A DNA stretch of 64,000 nt from Mikania micrantha. Its lineage: Eukaryota > Streptophyta > Magnoliopsida > Asterales > Asteraceae. Positions within the stretch are counted from its first letter, which is position 1. Every line of letters starts with the position of its first letter. The stretch covers positions 65,259,279-65,323,278 of the forward strand of contig CM018680.1 in the NCBI GenBank assembly GCA_009363875.1. Direction: 5' to 3'. Position numbers and translations under genes: made by a program. Of this stretch, positions 11,635 through 22,572 are shown in pieces. The notes below the pieces were generated by a model. That model saw nothing but the letters and a program-made list of their open reading frames with translations. It made no database searches and was not told where the DNA came from.

Positions 11635-12404
11635 TGTTGGATCGGGTTATGTAATCTACACAACACTTAGGCAAGTTATCTTCTACAAAGTTGATAGATG
11701 CGGAAATTCTATCAACTAGATTTGTAAAACAGTTTGAAACAAAATACTGAAAGCAATTGTAATTTCAAGGTCAAAGTATATTGCATTCAACTGTTAAGTT
11801 TACAACACTTAGCTCAAGCACTCACTCGTGATTTTCTTACTAACAAGTGAACGTATTTATACTAAGACCTACAACTGTATCCTCGTAGGGATACACGGCT
11901 GGACAAAACACTAGAAACAAACGTATGCTAAATCTAGTATCTGTTATGGTCTTAACAGGCCAAGTCATATTAATTACAATTAATACAAAAGACTCCATTG
12001 ACTTTTACAATAAATACCTAAACAACAAAACGCATTAACTGTTTAGTATCTTTGTAGTCTTGACAAATCTTCTTTGTTGCTGATTAACATCGGAATGTCT
12101 TCTCTGTTATTCTGAGTGTGAGAAAGCAGCTCTGTTTATTTCCATAAGTATCAAGAATCTTTGTCAGAGAGAAAGTCTTCGGAAGTCTTTGTCTTGGGAA
12201 CCACTGATGATAGGAAGCACTGATCGATTTGAACCTTTAACCACTGAAAAGGAACAAGATGCTTTCAGTGGAAGGGAATTATCCTTCTGAAGCAATGGTT
12301 CTTCCGAAGATTAATTCTTATTATTCAGTGGTTGTATATCTTCCGAAAGTTCATGACTTCATCCAGAGATGTTTTGGTGCGCATCAGCCTTAAAGATCCT
12401 TACA
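11635..12404 (-). repeat. 5' LTR of minus-strand SIRE-like element
   Basis: 770 bp. On the minus strand it starts with a variant of TGTAAGAACC (12404) and ends CCCGATCCAACA (11635). It matches the LTRs at 24126-24871 and 39491-40285. Shared marks include a TTAATTGTAATTAAT block and CTTCGGAAGTC-type motifs. Confidence 0.9.
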
Positions 12405-13210
12405 ACCCCTAAATATGAGTGAGTCCTGTAGTTAATTCATTTGATTAACTATTTTAAAAAACGATTAATATTATGTCTTTTATACAACTACTTAAATTAT
12501 AAAAAGGCTTATGCATCAAACTATAGAACATTTAGTTTGTTGGCTTCTTGCCTTCTCATGATCATAAATGTGATTATGATCAAGTCGCTAAACCCCCCCC
12601 CCCCCCGAAAATTGTGACATGGTGTGTCGTGAACATGGAGCTAGGGATGTTTATTAGGATGGATAATGGTTTATTCGAATCGAGTTATTCATATTTGAAA
12701 CTTTTTAGACCTTACTGGATCCGAATCTATTTGAATAACCAAAATAAACTTGATTTTTACGTCCGAATAATTAGGTTATTTCAGGTTATTCGAGTTGAAT
12801 GTGGATATCCAATCCGAATAAGAAAAAGGATATGCAACCCGAATCTATCCAAATAATCCGAATAAGAATTCAGATCGGTTTTTTGGGTTTTGAATACGAT
12901 TCGGATTTCAGTTTTTTTGACACAAATTTACACTATGACAATTTATACAAAGTCATACTGTATACAACAAAAATCAACTAAATAAAAATACTTAAGCAAC
13001 ATGAATTTGCAATACATACGAATCCTAGTGAAACCTGATAATGGTTAACAGTCACGACTAATTAAACCACAACATTAGCAATAACTTCGATATCCGAGTA
13101 TAGGAATAAGTAGCACAAACACTGAGAATGTATTCTCTAGTATACGTTCTCACTCATGTTTCAATGTACTCCTTATATAGGAGAATGTCTCCCAAACGAC
13201 AAACAAGGTC
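12405..13210. other. Intergenic; poly-C tract and degenerate GGTTATTCGG-type repeat
   Basis: No gene. 12593-12606 is a run of 14 C. 12640-12930 is A/T- and CGAAT-rich, with repeated TTATTCGAAT, GGTTATTCGAG and CCGAATAAG text. That resembles the hAT-like GGGTTATTCGGGT elements at 46361-46889 and 51788-55488, but no terminal repeats or target duplication can be assigned. Confidence 0.4.
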
Positions 13211-13500
13211 ACAAAAGAAGTTGAAAACAATGAGTTTGGTCCCAACTTAACCCCTGACGGAACGACACTTAGTTCAACTGACACAGCCAAGATTGTGATA
13301 GACCAGATCAAAGATACAATTTCAAACATAGTTTCCCAACAACAAGGAGACACTAAGACAGGCTCTGGAGGTGGTGGAGAGTCTGGAATGCAGGAGAACC
13401 TGAGCAACACTGCTAAATAACCCAAGAAGGGTCTTTGTTATTTTAGGTCACCTCAGGAGGAACTGCCTAAAACTAGGAAATCAAGGTGGAAACAATGCTC
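13211..13500 (+). pseudogene. Chromovirus gag remnant
   Basis: One frame reads TDTAKIVIDQIKDTISNIV and SQQQGDTKTGSGGGGE, then a stop. It then jumps to a worn zinc-knuckle text (CYFRSPQEELPKTRK, expected C..C....H....C). Most of gag between these two parts is deleted. A TATA-like CTTATATAGGAG lies at about 13172. Confidence 0.55.
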
Positions 13501-13846
13501 GGGGCAGGGCCTTGGTTATTGCAGCCGGAGACGCCAAACGAGATCCATTTCTCGTGACGGGTACGTTCTTTGTCAATAATCATTATGCTTCTGTCCTATT
13601 TGATATGTGGGCAGAAAAGAGCTTTATGTCAACTGAATTTAGCATGATAATTGGAGCTAATCCAACTGCACTACACGATAGATATTGTATTAGCCAATGG
13701 AAAACTGATAGAAACTAGTGAGATAATTCAAGGGTGCACGTTACAACTAGGAGATTATGTTTTTAATATAGACCTTTTATCGGTAAAACTAGGAAGTTTC
13801 GATGTGGTTGTCGGATTGGACTGGTTGTCCAAAAATCACGTATAAA
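13501..13846 (+). pseudogene. Chromovirus aspartic protease
   Basis: Two overlapping frames give the domain. First, GTFFVNNHYASVLFDMWAEK, in which the catalytic Asp remains but the usual D-T/S-G-A has become D-M-W-A. Second, after a frameshift near 13660-13690, LDYVFNIDLL-like text ending DVVVGLDWLSKNHV and a stop at about 13843. The flap and DWL blocks are typical of Gypsy proteases. Confidence 0.75.
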
Positions 13847-14047
13847 TTGTATGCTATCAGAAGGCGATCCGCATTCCACTCCCAAGTGGGGAGACTCTCT
13901 CAATTCATGGAGAAAAGAGCGGAAAGGCGTTACAAATAATCTCCTGTATGAAAGCCCACAAGTACCTATGTAAGGGATGTCAATTACTATTAGCACATGT
14001 CATGGAAATGTAGTCAAAAGAAAAGCAACTAGAAGATATACCGATTG

Positions 14048-14664
14048 TATGAGAATACCTAGAGGTATTCCCTGAGGATTTACCTGGACTACCACCTAAC
14101 AGGCAAGTCGAATTTCAAATTGACTTGGTGCCTGGCGTAGCACCAATAGCTCGATCGCCGTACTGACTAGCCTCATCAGAGATGCAGGAGCTATCTAACC
14201 AACTGCAAGAGTTACTGGACAAAGGTTTCATAAGACCAAGCTTCTCACCGTGGGGAGCACCCGTCTTGTTCGTAAAGAAAAAATATGGAACCTTTAGAAT
14301 GTGCATTGATTACCGAGAGCTCAAGACGTTGAAAGTCAAGAATTGGTATATGTTACCAAGAATAGATGATCTATTTGACCAGCTACAAGGTTCCAGTTTT
14401 TATTCAAATATCGACCTGCGTTCAGGATACCATCAACTAAGGGTCAAGGATGAGGATATTCCAATTACTGCCTTTAGAACTTGGTATGGCCATTATGAGT
14501 TTTTGGTTATGCCGTTTGGATTAAGGAATGCCCTCGCAGTTTTCATGGACCTTATGATTAGCGTCTGTAAGCTGTACTTGGACAAATTTGTCATTGTGTT
14601 CATCCATTATATACTTATATATTCCAAAACCAAAGAAGATCATGGCTTATTTTGGAGTTACTAA
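14048..14664 (+). pseudogene. Chromovirus reverse transcriptase, YxDD lost
   Basis: The frame opens EYLEVFPEDLPGLPP, meets a TGA near 14163, then runs open from 14182. Blocks seen: GFIRPSFSPWGAPVLFVKKK, FRMCIDYRELK, PRIDDLFDQLQG, YSNIDLRSGYHQ, FLVMPFGLRNA. The catalytic box reads VFIHYILIYS; the two Asp codons of the usual F/Y-x-D-D have become His-Tyr at 14605-14610. DNA synthesis by this copy is therefore excluded. The frame ends at 14662. Confidence 0.85.
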
Positions 14665-15375
14665 GGAACGAAAAGTTTTATGCCAAGTTTTCCAAATGTG
14701 AATTTTGGATGAGAGAAGTATAATTTCTTGGGCATATAATTAATCAAAAAGGCATACATGTTGATCCTGCCAAGATTGAGGCTATCAAGAATTTGAAATG
14801 CACCCAAAACCCCGACTGAAGCACGTTAATTTCTCGGCTTAGCAGGATATTATAGAAGATTCATTAAAGGTTTCTCAAAGATAGCTTTACCAATGACTAC
14901 CTTGAAGCAAAAGGATAAGAAATATGAATAGGGCAACAAGCAACATTTAAATTGTTGAAGAAAAAACTATGCAGTGCACCTATTTTATCACTACCAAAAG
15001 GAACAGATGATTTTGTAGTGTACTGTGATGCATCACATCAAGGCTTGGGTTGTGTGCTGATGCAAAAAGATAAAGTCATTGCATACGCGTCCCGACAACT
15101 CAAAACTCATGAGAAAAATTACACTACGCATGATTTGGAACTAGGAGCTATAGTGTTTGCACTCAAAATCTGGAGATACTACCTTTATGGTACAAAGTGT
15201 ACTATTTACACTTATCTTCGATCAAAAAGACTTGAATATGAGACAATGTCGCTGGGTTGAGTTACTCAATGATTATGATTACAATATTCGCTATCATCCT
15301 GACAAGGCAAATGTTGTTGCAGATACTTTGAGCAGGAAAGATCGAGCCAAGACGTTACGAGTGCGAGCTTTGTGA
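14665..15375 (+). pseudogene. Chromovirus RNase H
   Basis: Frames give FSKCEFWM-type connection text, then from 14952 PILSLPKGTDDFVVYCDAS with HQGLGCVLMQ, VIAYASRQLKTHEKNY and HDLELGAIVFALKIWRYYLY, and, after a frame change near 15230, VELLNDYDYNIRYHP and ADTLSRKDR. The first Asp (YCDAS) and the Glu (DLELGA) are kept. Frames shift at least twice. Confidence 0.8.
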
Positions 15376-15412
15376 ATGACTTTTCAAACAAGCCTTACTG
15401 TTCAAATTCGAA

Positions 15413-16341
15413 ATGCCCAAATTGACGCCTTTAAGGAAGAGAACTTTCATAATAAATCTTTGCGAGACTTGGATAAGCAATTTGAGGTCAAGACTGATGG
15501 AAGTCGATATTTTGAAAATAAGAGTCTGGGTACCAAAATTTGGAAACCTCAGGATCTTAGTAATGGATGAAGCTCACAAATCTCGATACTCTGTACACCC
15601 TGGTTCTGACAAAATGTATCACGACCTCAAGGAGCTATATTGGTGGCCTAACATGAAGGCTGATATCGCTCTTTACGTTAGAAAATGTCTAACATGCTCT
15701 AGGGTTAAAGCCGGGTATCAAAAACCATCAGGGTTGTTGCAACAACCAAAGATTCCACAATCGAAATGGGATCAGATTACTTTGGACTTTGTCACGAAAC
15801 TATCCAAAACTTCTAGCAGCTATGACACTATTTGGGTAATAGTTGATCGTCTCACAAAGTCTGCACATTTACTTCCTATGAAGGAAACAGACAAAATGGA
15901 CAAATTTACGAGGCTTTACATCAAGAAAGTCGTTTCTCGACATGGGATTCCAACCTCCATCATCTCAGATCGAGACAACAAATTCACCTCACGAGTATGA
16001 CAGACCCTACATGATGCATTGGGTACTCGTCTGGATATGAGTACAACATACCATCCTCAAACGGATGGTCAGAGCAAAAGGACTATCCAAACTTTGGAAG
16101 ACATGCTTCGATCATGTGTGATTGATTTTGGAAGCAGTTGGATACACACATGCCTTTGATCGAATTCTCATACAACAATAGTTATCACACAAGCATCAAG
16201 GCAGCACCGTTTGAAGCTTTGTACGGGCGTAAATGTCGATCACCTATATGTTGGACCGAGGTTGGTGAGAGTCAGCTAACAGGTTCAGAAATCATTCAGG
16301 AAACGACATATAAAATCTTCAAAATTCGAGACAGATTATGA
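15413..16341 (+). pseudogene. Chromovirus integrase, catalytic Glu changed to Lys
   Basis: The open frame to 15997 carries the zinc-finger half (HPGSDKMYHDL, CLTCSRVKAGYQKP) and the core: WDQITLDFVTKL with the first Asp, and SIISDRDNKFTS with the second. A TGA stop follows at 15998-16000. The third acid, normally Glu in QSERT, reads Lys (QSKRT, codon 16076-16078). A GPY-type region follows: SYHTSIKAAPFEALYGRKC and SPICWTEVG. Confidence 0.85.
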
Positions 16342-16860
16342 GCTGCACAATATCGCTAGAAGAGCTACGCTGACGTAAGACGTAAGCCATTGTCCTTCCA
16401 AGTTGGAGATCGAGTCATGTTGAAGGTCTCACCTTGGAAAGGAGTGGAAGATTCGAAAAACGTGGTAAATTGAACCCTTGATACATAGGGCCGTTTGAAA
16501 TCATTGCAAAAGTTAGACATGTTGAGTACAAACTCAAACTACCACCGGAACTTAGTAGGGTGCATGACACATTCCATGTATCGAATTTTAAGAAATGTCT
16601 GTCAGACGAAACACTAGTGATACCGCTGGAAGAAATTCAAATCGACGATCAATTACACTTGATAGAGGAAATAGTGGAAATCATGGATTGGGAGGTGAAA
16701 CGGTTGAAACAAGGTCGCATCCTAATAGTAAAGGTCTGTTGTAACTCAAGGCGAGGACCGGAATTTACCTAGGAACGCGAAGACCAGATGAAACTCAAAT
16801 GCTTCCATTTGTTTGATGACACATCAGTATTGAGAAGCACAGACTGAATTCCGGGACGAA
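16342..16860 (+). pseudogene. Chromovirus integrase C-terminus and chromodomain-like tail
   Basis: From 16560: HDTFHVSNFKKCLSDE, then IEEIVEIMDWEVKRLKQ, then NSRRGPEFT and a stop at about 16770. The aromatic position expected just after PEFTW is at the stop. In chromoviruses this tail guides integration to heterochromatin. Text continues out of frame to a FDDTSVL-like end near 16830, characteristic of this clade. Confidence 0.7.
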
Positions 16861-16870
16861 ATTCCATTAA

Positions 16871-16881
16871 CAGGGGAAGAC
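16871..16881 (+). other. Polypurine tract
   Basis: CAGGGGAAGAC immediately before the LTR start TGTGACAATTCGC. It would prime plus-strand DNA synthesis. Confidence 0.75.
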
Positions 16882-19133
16882 TGTGACAATTCGCAATTTC
16901 CAGGTTAAAATCATAACTCGGAAATAAAGAGAATGAGTGTAAGCGAAATTATGAAACGAGGCTCCGATTTCAAGATACGCTGAGTCAAATATAGCGTTAA
17001 ATAAGAGATCAGATATTTTGAACTTTTCAGGTCTTGAAATTATAATGGTTGGAAAGAGCTCTAAAAATCGTGAATGTGGGCGAAAACGGCGCATAAAACG
17101 GAGTTCGTATGCTCCCGGAATCGCGTAAACAAAATTGAAATTTGACTATGGCGGTGGAGGTACGCCAAGGACCCTCTTGCCACCCTTGGCGGTACTCGAC
17201 AGACCCATCTGATATAAAAATCTGATCTGCTCGATCAGAACTCATTCCTAGTCGAAAAATACGTTATTTACATACGAAATAGAGCTATTTCTACCATCTA
17301 AACTCAAATTTGAAGCCATCCAAATGTCCGGATCGAGCTAAGGAACGTTTTTACAAGTCCTGATCATCGTTTTCATGCGAGAAATCCGCCCGATCGGGTA
17401 ATGATTCGCTTTATCTTACTAGTTTGATAATGTATGGTTTAGATCTAGATTTTAAACCTAATATCATGGTTATTGTTGTTGATTATTGCCTAGATGATGG
17501 CTAAGAATAGTTAGAAACAAAGAACTCAGCAGGTTAACGGTGAAATATTTGTTTTGATCCGTTATAATTTCCGATTATCATGAAACCATATCATAGATCA
17601 TAATGGTTTTAACCATTTGATTATAACAATGGTTGTGATTGTCCTGATCATTCTTTGGAATGATCAATGACAAGGATTAGCTATTCCTAAACTTGAAATC
17701 TATCAAGAAACTATTTCCGTGATATAATCAACAACAATACTAAATTGATTAATCTGGGAATGTCCTAATTAATCCAACGAGTGGTAGTTATCACACGTTG
17801 TGTTATATTAAGTTAAGAAAATTGATTAAACGTTTGAGATAAGATTGATGACTTGAGTTGTACTGTCCTTGACATTGAACGTCAAGGAAAGTTTTGAGAG
17901 TCAGATTACGCTTAAGTAACTCATAGAACTCTAATGACATACAGGTTTAGAGTTCAAGAACTAGTGATACAAACGTTGTGCATTGTTATTGATTTGAATC
18001 AACTCAGGTGAGTTCACGACCCCCTTTTCCTGTATTTTTGGCTTTTGAAATTCGGGGAATGAGAAAACATAAATACTCGTTTGAAACATTCTGATTTTGG
18101 TGAAACTATTAACGCCTTTAATATATTTTGTGAAACATAAAACCTGATTGGAATAGGTGAAACCTTGAAACGCTTTTGATACATTTGTGAAACATGAAAC
18201 CTGATTAGGTCAGGTGGAACTCTGAAACGCTTTCGATACATTTTGTGAAACATGAAACCTGATTGGATCAGGTGGAACTCTGAAACGCTTTCGATACATT
18301 TTGTGAAACATGAAACCTGATTTGCATCATGTGAAACGTTGAAACACTTTTGAAACATTTTGTGAAACATGAAAACGAAAAAGTTGTACAACATTTGGTT
18401 GAAACACGTGACAGTGGGGAGGAACACATGACCGAACTTGTCATTATTTCACGGGTTACACATTTGTCGCTAAGTCCCCTATTCTGTAACCATTAACCAC
18501 GGGGGCGTGATTATTGAGAATAGATTCTAGTTGTGATTAGAAATCCACGCCCGTGGTTAGTAGCTAAAGCCACGACCAGATGTCGAGCGGGCGTTCAATA
18601 AGGCTAAAACACACAATGTCTTGCGACAAGGACATTGGGAAGGGGCAAACACTGAACTCGTCAGCTCGGTTACTGGAGCCCAGGAGTTATAATTGGACAG
18701 TTGGTCAGGAACTAAACACAACATTGTTGGTAGGAACAATGTTCGCACTGGATACCAATGTTTAATCTCTTTTTATGCAAACATTTGAATTGTTTGGGAT
18801 ACATTACATACATTTTAGAAACATGTGAACTCACTAGCGATATACTGATTGTTTAAAATCATGTTTATTTAGATGCATAATGATACATGAGGTGGAGCTG
18901 GGAGCTCAGTCTTTGGAGACATATAGTAGAGTCTATGATAGTTAGACTCAACAGTGTGAAACATAGCATAGTATATGTGTGAAACTTAGTTGAAACTGTT
19001 ATGACATTGAGCTTGTAACTAATATAGTTATAACATAGTGTGTAATATAAAACATAAGTGTTTTTCTTGTAAACAATGACTGTGAAACCTTGAAAGTCAC
19101 ACGGTACACTTCCGTAACGACAAGGGTGTGACA
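16882..19133 (+). repeat. Chromovirus 3' LTR, 2.25 kb
   Basis: Runs from TGTGACAATTCG to AAGGGTGTGACA, then CATCT. Its start is fixed by the preceding polypurine tract and its end by the CA terminus. No second copy exists in the window. Holds no credible gene. Confidence 0.75.
18100..18385. repeat. About 60-bp tandem repeat in the LTR
   Basis: Four to five units of TTTTGTGAAACATGAAACCT followed by GATT(G/A)G(A/G)TCAGGTGGAAC and TCTGAAACGCTTT(C/T)GATACA. The two middle units (18186-18305) are nearly identical. The array makes a repetitive minus-strand frame (FHKMYRKRFRV...), which is not a gene. Confidence 0.85.
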
Positions 19134-20480
19134 CATCTCATTAAATTCTCACTTTTATTAAATAATATATTAACTCTCATATTCAACAATTATAATATTA
19201 ATGATATTATTAACCTTTTTAATAATAAAAATTATAATCAATTAAAAATATTATTTTATTATAAAAAAACTTTAAAAAAATTTTAGATATGAATTTTTTC
19301 TAAAAATAATATTTTTTAGAAATAAATAATTTTTAAATCGGTATTTATTAGAATTTTTTTTCTAAAAATCATGTATTCTAAAAAAATAAAATAGACTATA
19401 ATACGTAGATTTTAAAGAATAATTTATTATAAACAAATAACATTTTGTAGTATTAAATTTTTAAAAATTAATTTCTTTCATAAATAAAGTTTTTGCTCAT
19501 TGTTTTATTATTTAAAGTAGTTATTAATACATATTTTAAACATTTTATATTAAAATGTTATTTTATAATTTATAAACTTTTATTACTAACTATTTAATAT
19601 TTTATACTAAATCCGTGTAGCATATGGAGTATAGTTTAGTATGTATATATAGTAATAAATGGGCAAAAAAATGGGTGGTGATTTTTCTATTACTATGTTT
19701 AGATTTTTTTTGTCACATGTATTTATGCTATTTGTTAATTTATTAAGTTTGATTGATTGTTAATAACGGTGAAAAAGTTATGTTTTGTTGGTTATATATG
19801 TGAGAAATTATTTTTTTAATAAATAATTTTGATGGATTAGTTGTGAATGAGAGTAGGGAAAGTCTTGAGGCCATTTGTCAACAACTCATTACATATATAT
19901 ATTAAAAACTAGATTATTACCCCATGTATTATACGGATTGTATTTAAATATTATATGATTAATAATCAAAATATAATAATTATTGAACGATATTTTTATA
20001 TAAATGATAAAATTTTGTATTAATAGTTAATTTAAGTAATAAAACAATAACTAAAATTTTTAATAAAAATAGAACTTATGTTTAACCTTCTTGGCTTGTA
20101 ATAATTGAGATATCTAAACAAACCGATGTTAAAAACTTAAGCCACTTTTTGTCAAAAACTAATTATTGCAAGTTAAGAAGATAATTCAATATTTTTGTAA
20201 TTATCAAAATTTAATAACTTAATTTGAAAATATCGTTAAACATAGAAGACCAAAATATAACGTTTATTATTATATTTGCTTTTGGTTTATATATCATTTT
20301 TTTAAAAAAAAACTTGTTTAATATGAAGCTTTTATTTTCTAATAATAATGAATTGAAATATTTCTTATTTTTAATAAATTTGATTTTTGGAAAAAATTAT
20401 AAAATATTTTATAATTTTTTAAAGTATGTTTTTTAATAAAAATGATTTGATTTTCAATTTTTACGTAACAAGAGTTTACA
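19134..20480. other. AT-rich DNA with Helitron-like fragments
   Basis: Very AT-rich, no gene. 19140-19625 resembles the body of the Helitron at 44839-45630, including AAATCCGTGTAG near its end. It lacks the CTAG terminus. Confidence 0.45.
19909..20200 (-). mobile_element. Helitron-like 3' end (minus strand)
   Basis: On the minus strand the text runs CCGTATAATACATGGGG, then TAATAATCTAG at 19909, followed by T. A GC-flanked hairpin about 10 nt before CTAG and insertion before T are Helitron 3' hallmarks. The 5' end is not resolved; the end coordinate is approximate. Confidence 0.5.
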
Positions 20481-20481
20481 G

Positions 20482-20618
20482 CAATGGGACTCACTAACTG
20501 CAAAATTCGCTGGAGCTGCAATTGTCCCTTTTTTGTTGCTTCAATTGCCCCAAATCCTACTCAATACTCGCAATCTTCTTGCTAGAAATAATGCTGCCCT
20601 TTTCTTGTTCCATGGCTG
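20482..20618 (+). pseudogene. MEX1-like maltose exporter exon fragment
   Basis: The frame reads QWDSLTAKFAGAAIVPFLLL, then QLPQILLNTRNLLARNNAAL, then a VPWL end. This matches the conserved N-terminal membrane region of the plastid maltose exporter MEX1 (W-D-S-T-A-K-F, P-F-L-L-L-Q-L-P-Q, N-L-L-A-x-N-N, V-P-W-L). MEX1 exports maltose from the chloroplast during starch breakdown. A TTTACAG acceptor precedes the exon and a GTATGA donor follows. The expected next exon (MLTGLLGNLSLLSYF region) is at best a degenerate trace near 20840-20890. No other exon follows, so this is a captured or decayed fragment, not a working gene. Confidence 0.7.
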
Positions 20619-20627
20619 GTATGATAT

Positions 20628-20661
20628 ATTCTTCTTCTTCTTCTTCTTCTTCTTCTTCTTC
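20628..20661. repeat. (TTC)n microsatellite
   Basis: About eleven TTC units after TATATTC. It gives poly-Ser and poly-Arg frames that should not be read as proteins. Confidence 0.95.
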
Positions 20662-21445
20662 GAATTTTGATTTCATAATCATGATGATCAATTGTTTGAA
20701 TAATTAGTAAATCTGTATTAATTGAGGATTTACATATAAAATGACCCTCAATTAATGAGAAACCAAGTACATGAAACTTAGAAACATCTTTCATATGCAA
20801 TGCTAAACACAGTAATATGATAATCACTTGCAGGGTGGTGTTTGGGGTTGATCACTAAACTCTTTATCTGCTTATTATGGTTTACTACACCTTTGTTTTG
20901 AGGGGTTTCAGATTTTTATCCAAACTGTGCTTGTCTGATCATCTTTTGAAAAACAGTTTGAAGTAAACTGTTTTTTAATTAATATTACATATGTTGCCAA
21001 GTATCCTGTCACCATATCATATGTATTGGTAGCTTATCATCTTTTTATGCTTCAAATGGGCTATTTGTGGTTCATTGTTTGCTTGTGTGTGATTGTTTGT
21101 TGTTCTTGAAGCCGAGGGTCTCTCTAAAAGCAATCACTCTTTTCGTTAGGTTTAGAGGTAAGTACATGGCTTGCTTTATGCATGCTTTGAAGCACACTAC
21201 ACACAGCCCGAAGCAAAATTGCGATCTATTGTTATTGATCTTCTTTTCATTTGTTAATTGAATTCGTCAGCTTGTAAGCTAATTATCTGTTTGTTTAATT
21301 TGAACTTCAAAATGCAGGACATTGCAGGTATCTATTTAAATTTTGATATCAATAAATGTCTTCATGTACTTTATGGACAAGATTAATTCATTGGCTGTTA
21401 ACTCATCTACCTTTCTCCCTCTGACTTTGCTTTGTGTCTTATCAG

Positions 21446-21843
21446 TATGCCTGGCAGAATGGGTGGGTCGGGTCTGGTTGGGTGACGGGTGAGAACGGGT
21501 TCGGATTAGGATGAGTGCGGGTTAGAACGAGTTTTAAGCAAAATCTGTTCGTGTCTAAATGGATTGTTTTCTTAAACAACATCAATTTAGTTTAACTTAA
21601 GATGTGTTGTAAGTAAACAAATAGTCCATTTGGATAATTTTTAGTGATTTAAATATTTTTAAATGTTTGAATACATTGCATTTACAAGTTTTTTAGCTAC
21701 CCATCTTGACATGCATTTTGTTTAAGTGCTACCCATCTCTACCCATTCAATATTATGATGTTACCCATTTCAACCCATTAGACTACAATTGTTTACCCAA
21801 ACCAACCCATTTCCTTTTATATGGATAAAAATTGTCACCTCTA
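21446..21843. mobile_element. hAT-type MITE, 398 bp
   Basis: Flanked by a perfect 8-bp target duplication CTTATCAG (21438-21445 and 21844-21851), the hAT hallmark. The ends are TATGCCTGGCAGAATGGG and, read inward from the right, TAGAGGTGACAATTTTT, which are imperfect inverted repeats. The interior is rich in GGGTCGGGT on the left and ACCCATTT on the right. No transposase. Confidence 0.85.
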
Positions 21844-21851
21844 CTTATCAG

Positions 21852-22572
21852 TCTGAAGTTTTGTTGCATGCATATATAGGCCACATGATATTTGATGTTA
21901 TGGTATACATCCTTAGAGTAAGGGTGGCTTGGTAGCTACCCTTTGCTTCATTTATATAGTTAATCCATGAATGTGTTCCAAAGAAAATGTTTGTTTATTT
22001 GCTTCAATAGGTGTAGTATCAAATAAGGATGCCTGGTGCCAAATCACCAACAGAATTGGGCCTGAAGTTGTGGTTGTTGACCTGAAATTTAAATTCTAGC
22101 TTTTCAATGTTATTATAGTCTAATATGTTTTTATGATATGGTAGATTTTGCAAATATTCTATAACATGTATCAACATTGCTGATGCCTGATAGGCTTGCG
22201 GCTTATCCCAATTATTTGTCTCATTATATATTTTTTTGTTTGGAGGATTTAGTGCACTGGCTTGAAACAAGAAGCAACACATTTGAACCAACTTATCTAT
22301 ATATGATGGAAAAGTCAAGAGAGGTCTTATTGGTTTAAAAAACAAGCCTCAAGTGAGCTGAGTCACTAGGCAACCTAAGGCGAGGGGTCTGGCGCTTAAC
22401 ACAACATCAGGTGAGTGGTGTGCAAAAAGTGTAGGTGAGGCGAGATTTTAGGCGAAAAATCGACCTGAGGCGCCAACTTGGGGTGCACTTTTGTACGAGT
22501 CTTGGATTTGTGCTTCGGGATGTTGTGCAACATGCTTTATTTCGTGTGGAAATCCAACATATTTTTCTATTA
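21852..22572. other. Intergenic stretch, nothing assigned
   Basis: No credible ORF. 22370-22490 is GC-richer with repeated GAGGCGA / GGCGCC text, possibly an old repeat, not classifiable by eye. Confidence 0.3.

Larger units (their letters stand above)
2123..12404 (-). mobile_element. SIRE/Maximus-like Copia retrotransposon, 3'-truncated, degenerate
   Basis: Reading on the minus strand from 12404: 5' LTR, gag, protease, integrase remnant, RT, RNase H, spacer, then an env-like ORF cut at 2123 by another LTR. The order gag-PR-IN-RT-RH is Copia. An extra ORF after pol, two gag zinc knuckles and a large size are typical of the SIRE/Maximus lineage (family knowledge). Element A (3933-7106) is inserted in the RT/RNase H region with a 5-bp target duplication. 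Stops and frameshifts run throughout, so it is non-coding today. It is the same family as the element at 24126-40285. The PBS is damaged: after the LTR the text is AAGTGG followed directly by gag sequence, so the usual TGGTATCAGAGC is deleted. Confidence 0.85.
13211..19133 (+). mobile_element. Tekay-like chromovirus (Gypsy), 5'-truncated and decayed
   Basis: Plus-strand order: gag remnant, protease, RT, RNase H, integrase, chromodomain-like tail, polypurine tract, 3' LTR. RNase H before integrase marks Gypsy. The tail containing IEEIVEIMDWEVKRLKQ and the NSRRGPEFT block marks the chromovirus clade, closest to Tekay/Del by family knowledge. No 5' LTR is present: the text left of 13211 is unrelated to 16882-19133. 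Key catalytic residues are lost in RT and integrase (see separate entries), so it cannot encode its own mobility. Confidence 0.85.

Noticed and set aside
12548..12981. Two overlapping frames of 102 and 60 residues.
   Set aside because: The text is a degenerate TTATTCGAAT-type repeat around a poly-C run, typical of a decayed MITE.
18014..18427. 137-residue minus-strand open frame.
   Set aside because: It is produced by the 60-bp tandem repeats in the chromovirus LTR; no homology recognised.
20582..20827. Arg-rich frame on the minus strand.
   Set aside because: It results from the (TTC)n microsatellite and overlaps the MEX1-like exon antisense.
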